Source: Candidatus Poribacteria bacterium
GTDB taxonomy: Bacteria > Poribacteria > WGA-4E > WGA-3G
Reading direction: 5' to 3'
NCBI GenBank assembly: GCA_009835515.1
Contig: VXXH01000001.1
Location: forward strand, 1 to 5,620
Length of the DNA: 5,620 bases
Positions 1-5,101 of this stretch are shown here, in pieces. The position numbers and the translations under genes are program-made. Every line of letters starts with the position of its first letter. Within the stretch, counting starts at the first letter, position 1. The notes beneath the pieces were generated by a model. That model had not been told where the DNA came from. It saw only the letters and a program-made list of their open reading frames with translations, and did not search any database.

Positions 1-131
1 CCCTTTCCTTCATCAAAGGAGATGTAAAAAACAAGGGATTTATCATCCAACCCAGCATATAAAGATGTTGTCAGGGTGAACAGGACGAATGTCGCAACGA
101 GCACCGCGATAAATTTTTTAAATTTGAGCAC
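1..131 (-). CDS. Secreted protein, N-terminal fragment (signal peptide, possible LamG-type domain)
   Basis: Only the first 43 codons are in the window; the gene runs off the left edge. I start it at the GTG at 131, because a full AAGGAGG sits 8 nt upstream and no ATG is available there. The product has a textbook Sec signal peptide: a basic n-region with Lys3, Lys5 and Lys6, a hydrophobic core at about residues 7-22, and a probable signal peptidase I site after Leu-Tyr-Ala (residue 26). The mature part begins GLDDKSLVFYISFDEGKG. From memory, this resembles the first strand of LamG/concanavalin A-like jelly-roll domains, which often open with a hydrophobic run followed by FDEG. The function is not determined. 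It probably acts outside the cytoplasmic membrane. Its link with the upstream genes is unclear, since a repeat-rich 160-nt gap separates it from the radical SAM gene. The signal peptide is sure; the domain guess is weak to moderate. Confidence 0.72.
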   Translation of the reverse strand, partial: MLKFKKFIAVLVATFVLFTLTTSLYAGLDDKSLVFYISFDEGK

Positions 132-139
132 AATGAATT

Positions 140-146
140 CCTCCTT
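140..146 (-). promoter_or_regulatory. Shine-Dalgarno site of the secreted-protein gene
   Basis: The minus strand reads AAGGAGG, followed by 8 nt and then GTG at 131. This strong match at ideal spacing decides the non-ATG start of the signal-peptide gene. An ATT codon directly before the GTG is in frame but is a poorer candidate. Confidence 0.85.
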
Positions 147-153
147 CTTAAGA

Positions 154-181
154 GTTGTCAGCAGTCGGTTGTCAGTTGTTG
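154..181. repeat. Two imperfect 14-bp tandem units (GTTGTCAG core)
   Basis: On the plus strand GTTGTCAGCAGTCG (154-167) is followed directly by GTTGTCAGTTGTTG (168-181). The two copies agree at 11 of 14 positions, and the first eight bases are identical. The array lies in the leader of the secreted-protein gene, just upstream of its SD. It looks like a member of a degenerate intergenic repeat family rather than a coding or operator sequence. No function is visible. Confidence 0.6.
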
Positions 182-186
182 AACTT

Positions 187-213
187 GTGGTAGGTATCTT
201 TGGTCACTACCAC
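187..213. repeat. 7-bp inverted repeat
   Basis: GTGGTAG at 187-193 is the exact reverse complement of CTACCAC at 207-213, with a 13-nt loop. A further small stem, AAGGT/ACCTT at 234-247 with a 4-nt loop, lies closer to the radical SAM gene. Neither is followed by a U-tract in the minus direction, so neither is a canonical terminator. They add to the dense repeat content of the 160-nt gap between the two genes. Confidence 0.45.
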
Positions 214-252
214 TGGGACGTTCCTGAAGGCTGAAGGTTAATACCTTAATAT

Positions 253-293
253 GCTGACAGCCGATGGCTTCCGATGGCTGACGGCTTCTTTTT
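253..293. repeat. Direct and inverted repeat cluster abutting the radical SAM stop codon
   Basis: CCGATGGCT occurs twice (261-269 and 271-279), and GCTGAC occurs at 253-258 and 277-282. The outer arms 253-262 and 276-285 can pair at 8 of 10 positions. The T-run at 286-293 follows the hairpin on the plus strand, so in form it is a plus-strand terminator whose T-tract overlaps the TAA of the minus-strand radical SAM gene. For minus-strand transcripts the same hairpin comes 6 nt after the stop codon but lacks a U-tract. It may still protect or weakly terminate the mRNA. It could also be a dispersed repeat without a transcriptional role. Confidence 0.5.
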
Positions 294-2016
294 AGCAGGC
301 ACCACATTTCTTACAGACGGTCGTATCACACTCACTGGTCGTAAAACCTTTTTCGTGCTTGTTGAACTCAAGTTGTAGAAATTGGGGTTTGACGTTTAGA
401 TCGAGATGGTCCCACGGATTGACTTCATGCAGTGGACGTTGGCGTGTTGCATAAAAATGTGGTATTAACCCGTGGGTGCGGAAGGCTTGGTTCCATGGCA
501 CGCCGTTTGCGAGTTCAAGGATTACTTTTCCAAGCCGCCGGTCGCCGCGGGCAAAGACAGCCTCTTGATGCGCGAGTCTGGCACTTGCAGACCCAACTTT
601 TATACTACCGAGTCGGTTAATCTCGCGTTTCAGGAAATCAAGTTTTCGGGAAATGGTTTTGGGAGGCTCCATTGCCACCCACTGGAAAGGCGTATGCGGT
701 TTCGGCACCATGGGTGAAATGGTAAAACTAATACGGGCGATTCGCCCTGTCCGCTTCGCATGTGGGAGAAGGATGGTGCGCATCTCTTTTGCCATATCAA
801 CAATAGCCTCTACATCCGCTGGTGTTTCGTGCGGAACACCGATAAGGAAATAAAGGCGAAGGTTGAGAATATCACGTTTCAATGCTTCTTCAAAAACGTG
901 ATAGAGTTGCTCGCGCGGAATCGCTTTATTGACGACCTTTTGAAGTTCTTCAGTGGCGACCTCTGGAGCAATGGTAATGGTGCCTTGTTCGCTATCTGCG
1001 AGTGCATCAAGCAACGGGGCACGGACAGTTTCAGCGCGGAGTGAAGCACAAGAGATACGGAACCCACGCGCAACGAGACCTGAGGCGATCTCATCAATTT
1101 GTGGATGGTCAGAGATAGAAGCCCCAACAAGTCCGATCCTGTCTGTAATGCCGCGTGCGCGCTCCGCGAGGGCAAGCGTGCTTTCCACAGAACGCCGCCT
1201 CGGCCATCGGCGGGCATAATCGGCAACACAGAAACGGCACTGCCTACCACAGCCGCGTACGATTTCGATAAGGTGGGCATTTGCGAATTCAGTATTCGGT
1301 GTGTGGATGTGCGTGCAAGTTTCGACATCGTCAAGCTGTGGCACAGCGCCGGCGCGGATCTGCGGTGCTGCCCCTTGTTTCGGAGAGACTGCCTCAATAG
1401 TTCCATCATCGCGATAGGTTACGTCGTAAAAACTTGGCACATAAAGCCCGGGAACGGTCGCTAATGTTTCGAGTAACTCACGCTTCGGGGCACCAGACTG
1501 TTTCCACGCGTTAAAATGCGCCATGAGTTGATGAACGACAAGTTCGGCTTCGCCAACAACGAAGACATCAACGAAGTCAGCAATCGGTTCTGGATTGTAG
1601 GAGATATTGATACCGCCAGCGACAATGAGCGGATCCCATTCTGTACGTTCCTCGGCAAGCGGCGGGATATTTGCAAGTTGTAAAGTGCGCGGAATATTCA
1701 CATAATCCGATTCAAAGGAGACAGAAAACCCAATAACATCAAACTGGTTCAGTGCCGTTTGTGTTTCAAACGAAAAGAGAGGCTTTCTCTGGGTGACAAG
1801 TTTCTGAATATAACTCGTCTCGGGCACAAAAACGCGCTCACAAGCCGTGTCCGTTCGATCGTTGAGAGTCGCATAGATAACCTGAACACCGAGACTTGAC
1901 ATTCCAAGTTCATACGTACTCGGATAGACAAGAGCGAATCTGTTAGATTTTCTGAAATTATGATGCGCACCATGTTCCGCACTGCGCAGATGTTGGTAGT
2001 GCTGGCGTAAGTCCAC
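292..2016 (-). CDS. B12-domain-type radical SAM protein (TIGR03960-like), uncharacterised
   Basis: A 574-residue protein. The radical SAM 4Fe-4S motif CGRQCRFC (Cys256, Cys260, Cys263) sits within an EIVRGCGRQCRFC context, so it should bind a cluster and cleave S-adenosylmethionine reductively. The N-terminal part (about 25-170) follows the Rossmann-like layout of B12-binding radical SAM proteins, with YPSTYELGMSSLG, FDVIGFSVSFE and a GG-NPEP-ADF-D-FVVGE segment. The cobalamin motif DxHxxG is absent, so B12 binding is uncertain. The TIM-barrel half carries family-like stretches: TIAPEVATEELQKVVNK (348-364), YFLIGVPHET (389-398) and MVPKPHTPFQW (436-446). The tail is Cys-x4-Cys-x2-Cys-x2-Cys (563-574), and its final residue is Cys; this suggests an extra Fe-S or metal site. 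No fused DUF2344-type domain follows. The start is GTG at 2016, with GAGGG 4 nt upstream. The substrate is unknown, and the position after ftsZ does not by itself indicate a division role. Confidence 0.88.
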   Translation of the reverse strand: MDLRQHYQHLRSAEHGAHHNFRKSNRFALVYPSTYELGMSSLGVQVIYATLNDRTDTACERVFVPETSYIQKLVTQRKPLFSFETQTALNQFDVIGFSVSFESDYVNIPRTLQLANIPPLAEERTEWDPLIVAGGINISYNPEPIADFVDVFVVGEAELVVHQLMAHFNAWKQSGAPKRELLETLATVPGLYVPSFYDVTYRDDGTIEAVSPKQGAAPQIRAGAVPQLDDVETCTHIHTPNTEFANAHLIEIVRGCGRQCRFCVADYARRWPRRRSVESTLALAERARGITDRIGLVGASISDHPQIDEIASGLVARGFRISCASLRAETVRAPLLDALADSEQGTITIAPEVATEELQKVVNKAIPREQLYHVFEEALKRDILNLRLYFLIGVPHETPADVEAIVDMAKEMRTILLPHAKRTGRIARISFTISPMVPKPHTPFQWVAMEPPKTISRKLDFLKREINRLGSIKVGSASARLAHQEAVFARGDRRLGKVILELANGVPWNQAFRTHGLIPHFYATRQRPLHEVNPWDHLDLNVKPQFLQLEFNKHEKGFTTSECDTTVCKKCGAC

Positions 2017-2020
2017 TATT

Positions 2021-2025
2021 CCCTC
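2021..2025 (-). promoter_or_regulatory. Shine-Dalgarno site of the radical SAM gene
   Basis: GAGGG on the minus strand lies 4 nt before the GTG at 2016 (or GAGG with 5 nt). It supports the GTG start. An ATG at 2027 is out of frame and runs into TAG after three codons. No later in-frame start would retain the whole N-terminal domain. Confidence 0.6.
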
Positions 2026-2058
2026 ATGTATAATAAGGTGCGCTTGAAAAGCTCACCC

Positions 2059-2097
2059 AAAAAATAAAAATAACACGACACGCTTGGAAGGCGCGTC
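2059..2097 (-). terminator. Rho-independent terminator after ftsZ
   Basis: In the minus direction, GACGCGC (2091-2097) pairs with GCGTGTC (2077-2083) across a 7-nt loop. This gives a 7-bp GC-rich stem with one G-U pair. Three bases later comes TTATTTTTATTTTTT (2073-2059). This is the form of an intrinsic terminator and would end transcripts coming through ftsZ, about 150 nt past its stop codon. It also ends 42 nt before the radical SAM start, so it could instead work as an attenuator in that gene's leader. Confidence 0.75.
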
Positions 2098-2126
2098 TAC
2101 AAGCAAAATGTGAAAGCGATGCACGC

Positions 2127-2153
2127 TACATTGTGTTATCAAAACACAATGTA
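2127..2153. repeat. 11-bp perfect stem-loop or operator-like palindrome
   Basis: TACATTGTGTT (2127-2137) and AACACAATGTA (2143-2153) are exact reverse complements around a 5-nt centre. No U-tract follows on either strand, so it is not a standard terminator. It lies in the 230-nt ftsZ-radical SAM gap, 30 nt upstream of the terminator hairpin in the transcribed direction. A weaker 6-bp inverted repeat (TTAACC/GGTTAA, 2157-2176) sits beside it. It may be an mRNA 3'-end structure, a leader element of the radical SAM gene or a protein-binding palindrome. The rest of the gap holds no gene I can support and no recognisable B12-box riboswitch. Confidence 0.65.
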
Positions 2154-2246
2154 ACTTTAACCATAGTTAGGGTTAAGGAACCTAATCGAGAGACTTAACT
2201 GACTTTTAAAAAGTTACACCGATAGGAGACAATATAGCCTTCATGC

Positions 2247-3572
2247 CTATTTGTCGTTCCGGTTTCTTTTTTGAACGCGTAGAAAGGCTGGGATTTCCCA
2301 GTCCGTATCGCGCGGCTGTGCACCTTGCTCCCTTCTTCGGGCAGGTTTCCGTCCCGCGCTTCCACCTTCTGGAGCTGGCTCTTGTTCTACAGGTTGTTCT
2401 GCTTCTATTCTCTGTCCGCGAGTTGGCGTAGTAGATCTACCAGATGATACTCTACGCCCCGGGCGAGTTCTGCTTGCCCTTGCCATACGCTGTTCGGATA
2501 AGGCTGATGGCTGCCGTTGATAGACATCCGCATTATCATATTGTGCCGGTGCGCTGCCACTACCGCCGCCAGTGCCTATTGTCTCGGCTCCGAGTGAGTA
2601 TCCTGCCTCAGTATCGAACCCAGTTGCAATGACAGTCACAAGCACTTCATCGTCGAGTTCCAATTCATCTTTGTAAACGAGACCGAAGATAATTTGTGCT
2701 TCGGGCGCGGTATCCTTAATAACCTGCATGGCTTCATCAAGCTCGTGCATCATGAAATCCGGAGGCGCGGTGATGTTGACAATCATACCGACAGCCCCAG
2801 CGATGTTAGTCTGTTCAAGAAGCGGAGAACTAATCGCCTGTTCGGCCGCGATTGGGGCGCGATTATCACCAGTAGCATGTCCCATACCCATCAATGCGCT
2901 CCCTGCCCCCCGCATAATCGATTCAACGTCGGCGAAGTCAACGTTAATTTCGCCAGACTCGGTAACGATGTCTGAGATGCTTTTAACGCCATGGAGGAGA
3001 ATCTCGTCTCCAATGCGGAAAGCCTCTCGGATTGGCAGCTTCCTGTCCATCGTGTCAATAAGGCGCTGATTTGGTACAACAATTACGGAATCGGCTGCTT
3101 GGCGGAGTTCATCGAGGCCTGCCTCGGCGACTGAGGCGCGGCGTTGCCCTTCAAAATTAAATGGACGTGTCACCACCGCAATCGTAAGGGCACCGCGTTC
3201 TTTTGCCTGGGTGGCAATCAGCGGTGCAGCGCCTGTACCCGTGCCGCCACCCATACCTGCCGTGATGAAAACCATATTTGCATTTTCGACGATAGTCTCC
3301 AGTTGTTCCCTATCCTCTTCAGCAGCCTTTTTGCCGATCTCGGGGTTGGCACCGGACCCTAAACCTTCCGTTGTATTAATGCCGATCGGGATTTGGGTTG
3401 CACCACGGCAGCTCAGCAGTGCCTGTTGATCGGTGTTGACAGCATAAAACTCGATACCAGTGATCCCCGCTTCAATCATACGTTTCACGGCGTTGCCACC
3501 AGCGCCGCCGACACCGATGACTTTAATTTTGGCGCGTAAATTTTCAAATTCCTCTTGTTCAAATTCTATCAT
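2247..3572 (-). CDS. ftsZ: Cell division protein FtsZ
   Basis: Tubulin-like GTPase that polymerises at mid-cell into the Z-ring and recruits the divisome. The 441 residues read as a complete FtsZ. The nucleotide-binding G-box GGAGGNAV is at 22-29, the tubulin signature GGGTGTG at 108-114, and the catalytic T7 loop at 210-215 has Asn210, Asp212 and Asp215. The globular core ends near 325. A disordered linker of about 95 residues follows (about 330-423), rich in Arg, Gln, Pro, Ser and Gly. The C-terminal conserved peptide DWEIPAFLR (424-432) is the docking site for FtsA and other partners. A short basic tail (KRNRNDK) closes the protein. The start is the ATG at 3572: MIEFEQEEFENLRAKIKVIGVGG fits the family N-terminus, and an in-frame TAA lies 15 nt upstream. 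That ATG has no good SD. A promoter and a small ORF with a strong SD precede it. Downstream comes an intrinsic terminator. Confidence 0.98.
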   Translation of the reverse strand: MIEFEQEEFENLRAKIKVIGVGGAGGNAVKRMIEAGITGIEFYAVNTDQQALLSCRGATQIPIGINTTEGLGSGANPEIGKKAAEEDREQLETIVENANMVFITAGMGGGTGTGAAPLIATQAKERGALTIAVVTRPFNFEGQRRASVAEAGLDELRQAADSVIVVPNQRLIDTMDRKLPIREAFRIGDEILLHGVKSISDIVTESGEINVDFADVESIMRGAGSALMGMGHATGDNRAPIAAEQAISSPLLEQTNIAGAVGMIVNITAPPDFMMHELDEAMQVIKDTAPEAQIIFGLVYKDELELDDEVLVTVIATGFDTEAGYSLGAETIGTGGGSGSAPAQYDNADVYQRQPSALSEQRMARASRTRPGRRVSSGRSTTPTRGQRIEAEQPVEQEPAPEGGSAGRKPARRREQGAQPRDTDWEIPAFLRVQKRNRNDK

Positions 3573-3580
3573 ATTGGCTT

Positions 3581-3625
3581 TCAGTTACTATAACGAAAAC
3601 ACAGCAACCTAATTCCTCCTATCAT
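3581..3625 (-). CDS. Possible 14-codon leader ORF upstream of ftsZ
   Basis: On the minus strand, ATG at 3625 opens MIGGIRLLCFRYSN and stops at TGA (3581-3583), 8 nt before the ftsZ ATG. GAGG lies 5 nt upstream of this ATG. A stronger AGGAGG lies inside the ORF, 7 nt before an in-frame TTG that would give the 8-residue MLCFRYSN and end at the same TGA. The ftsZ ATG has no comparable SD, so ribosomes could load here and reinitiate at ftsZ (translational coupling). This is inference from layout. Such a short ORF can arise by chance, and the AGGAGG could be a remnant or serve as a distant standby site. Confidence 0.35.
   Translation of the reverse strand: MIGGIRLLCFRYSN
3615..3620 (-). promoter_or_regulatory. 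Displaced AGGAGG Shine-Dalgarno site
   Basis: This is the only full AGGAGG in the ftsA-ftsZ gap. It ends 42 nt before the ftsZ ATG, much too far for direct initiation there. The nearest start codon at good spacing is TTG at 3607. Immediately before the ftsZ ATG the sequence is CTGAAAGCCAAT, which has no convincing SD. Confidence 0.6.
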
Positions 3626-3688
3626 TGTAGCCTCAATCCCCAGACCGAGGTTCCTTCATAACTTTTGTTGGTTCGCTTTTCACATTAA

Positions 3689-3717
3689 ATTATACGCTAT
3701 TAGAAAAGTTAAGTCAA
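3689..3717 (-). promoter_or_regulatory. Sigma-70 promoter for ftsZ
   Basis: In the minus direction, TTGACT (3712-3717) and TATAAT (3689-3694) are separated by exactly 17 nt. This is five of six at -35, perfect at -10, with optimal spacing. Transcription should begin near 3682, giving a leader of about 110 nt before the ftsZ ATG. The region lies after the ftsA stop codon, so it would add an ftsZ-only transcript to any read-through from ftsA, a common way to keep FtsZ in excess over FtsA. Confidence 0.85.
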
Positions 3718-3771
3718 ATATTCCTGCAAGTCTAACGCTGATACGACTTACTTTCAATTCAGGATGCCAAC

Positions 3772-4998
3772 CTAATATCCGAACCATTCTTTGATGCGTT
3801 GCAGAAAATTCCCAACACCCCAATCGCGATGACGGGCATCGTGTTCCTGCTCTTGCCGCCGTAAAGATTCGCCGTACAGTGCCAGGCCAATACCAGTCGC
3901 ATACATCGGATGATTGACTCGGTCGCTTAAGCCTTGTAACCCTCGCGGGTACCCTACCTGAACGCGCAGCTGAAGCACAGCTTCAGCAAGTTCTTGAAGA
4001 CCGTCCATAAGTGCCGTACCCCCGGTCAGGACAAGCCCACCCGGAAGCGGGATATCACCCAATTCATAACCAATCACTTCTAAAATTTCTGCCATACGGT
4101 ACTCAATAATTTGTGCAAGCTCAACTCGGTCGATGAAACGCGGTGGCGTAGACTCACTCGTGACCGGGATAGACCTGACTTCATCTGGGTCGACTAATTC
4201 CGTCCAAGCACAGCCGCGGTGTAGTTTTAATTCCTCCGCCTCTGGAAGGGTGACTTTTAAGTATTGGGCAATGTCGTTGGTAACGTGCTGCCCACCGACG
4301 GGGACTACTGCTGTATGTTGAATAGAGTCCTCTTTATATACGACGATTTCGGTTGTGCCATCACCGATGTCAACCAAGGCAATGCCAACTTCACGTTCAT
4401 CTCTTGAAACGACTGCCTGCGTTGCCGCCAGAGGCGCGGCGACAAGTGTTTCTACTATAGGCACGCCTGCCTTTTCAATACTGTTGAGCAGATTCTGAAT
4501 AGCCGTTGTACCCCCTGTGATGATGTAAGCGTAAGCCTCAAGACGCGCACCAGACATCCCAATCGGTTCTCGGATACGGTCCTGAGCGTCAACGACAAAA
4601 TTCTGCTGAATTACATGCAAGATCTCTCGGTCAGCAGGAATAGAGATCGCTTTGGCTGCTATCATCGCACGGTCAACATCGTCGTGTGAAATCTCGTTGT
4701 TTGCAACAGAAACAACCCCGTGGGACGTTTGGCCTATGATATGCTCACCAGAAATACCGACACAGACAGAATCTATTTTCACACCCGCCATTAATTCCGC
4801 ATTAGCAATCGCTTTACGGATAGCCTCCGCCGTTTGGTTGATATCAACGACAACACCTGCTCGAAGCCCCTCAGATGGCGCATGACCAACACCAATCACC
4901 CCTATTTTCTGGGTGCTACCGTGCAACGTATTTCCAACAACTACTGAGATTTTGCTTGAACCGATATCAAGACCGGCAATAATGTTTTGTTTTGGCAT
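3772..4998 (-). CDS. ftsA: Cell division protein FtsA
   Basis: Actin-like ATPase that anchors FtsZ filaments to the cytoplasmic membrane and signals to later divisome proteins. The 408 residues match the family's usual length. Phosphate-1 motif AGLDIGSSKISVVVG is at 8-22, the 1C/SHS2 region at about 82-160 (GISGEHIIGQTSHGVVSV at 81-98), phosphate-2 LVDIGDGTTEIVVY at 208-221, and the adenosine motif GLVLTGGTALMDGL at 321-334. In phosphate-2, Asp213 and Glu217 stand where I expect Gly (or a small residue) and Asp, a mild deviation. The last 13 residues, GNFLQRIKEWFGY, form the expected amphipathic membrane-targeting helix. The start is ATG at 4998, with GGAGGTGA 10 nt upstream. ftsQ lies 103 nt upstream and ftsZ 199 nt downstream, the normal dcw order. 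Confidence 0.97.
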   Translation of the reverse strand: MPKQNIIAGLDIGSSKISVVVGNTLHGSTQKIGVIGVGHAPSEGLRAGVVVDINQTAEAIRKAIANAELMAGVKIDSVCVGISGEHIIGQTSHGVVSVANNEISHDDVDRAMIAAKAISIPADREILHVIQQNFVVDAQDRIREPIGMSGARLEAYAYIITGGTTAIQNLLNSIEKAGVPIVETLVAAPLAATQAVVSRDEREVGIALVDIGDGTTEIVVYKEDSIQHTAVVPVGGQHVTNDIAQYLKVTLPEAEELKLHRGCAWTELVDPDEVRSIPVTSESTPPRFIDRVELAQIIEYRMAEILEVIGYELGDIPLPGGLVLTGGTALMDGLQELAEAVLQLRVQVGYPRGLQGLSDRVNHPMYATGIGLALYGESLRRQEQEHDARHRDWGVGNFLQRIKEWFGY

Positions 4999-5008
4999 TT
5001 AATTATTT

Positions 5009-5016
5009 TCACCTCC
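5009..5016 (-). promoter_or_regulatory. Shine-Dalgarno site of ftsA
   Basis: GGAGGTGA is a perfect eight-base complement to the 16S rRNA tail. It is followed by a 10-nt A/T-only spacer to the ATG at 4998. The match is unusually long, but the spacing is at the long end. Confidence 0.8.
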
Positions 5017-5057
5017 CTTTCCCATAAACATCTTAGACATAAAAAACGATGAACAGG

Positions 5058-5082
5058 GATAGGACTTATATCTGGACCTATC
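5058..5082. repeat. Inverted repeat in the ftsQ-ftsA gap
   Basis: GATAGG (5058-5063) and CCTATC (5077-5082) form a 6-bp stem that can extend by one C-G pair past an A-A mismatch. In the minus direction the stem is followed after 11 nt by TTTTTT (5041-5046). That is too far for a canonical terminator, so it is at most a weak attenuator or pause site between ftsQ and ftsA. I see no strong promoter in this 103-nt gap. Confidence 0.35.
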
Positions 5083-5101
5083 GATGTCTATGAAATAGGC
5101 A

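Noticed and set aside
879..1409. 176-codon minus-strand open frame inside the radical SAM gene
   Set aside because: It is a shadow of the radical SAM reading frame: its protein has no recognisable motif or domain, and the overlapping frame is conserved-family coding sequence with the SAM motif.
1099..1464. 121-codon plus-strand open frame, and several other plus-strand frames of 62-113 codons across the window
   Set aside because: All lie antisense to well-supported genes, lack credible ribosome sites and show no family resemblance. They follow from the codon composition of the true genes.
2026..2058. TATTAT/TATAAT-like hexamers just before the radical SAM gene
   Set aside because: A start of transcription 7 nt downstream would fall inside the SD, and there is no -35 match at 16-18 nt, so this is not a convincing promoter.
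2202..2214. ACTTTT-A-AAAAGT palindrome after ftsZ
   Set aside because: Purely A/T-rich stem of 6 bp with a 1-nt centre. It is too weak and closed to be a terminator, and the GC-rich hairpin at 2077-2097 explains termination better.
2017..2246. Cobalamin riboswitch in front of the B12-domain-type radical SAM gene
   Set aside because: I looked for a B12-box-like GCCACTG and the related conserved core in the 230-nt gap and did not see it. The gap is better explained by a stem-loop plus terminator.
3969..3987. 8-bp inverted repeat GCTGAAGC-ACA-GCTTCAGC inside ftsA
   Set aside because: It encodes the Ala-Glu-Ala-Val-Leu-Gln stretch of a helix in frame, and similar codons generate it easily. No U-tract follows and nothing suggests a regulatory role.
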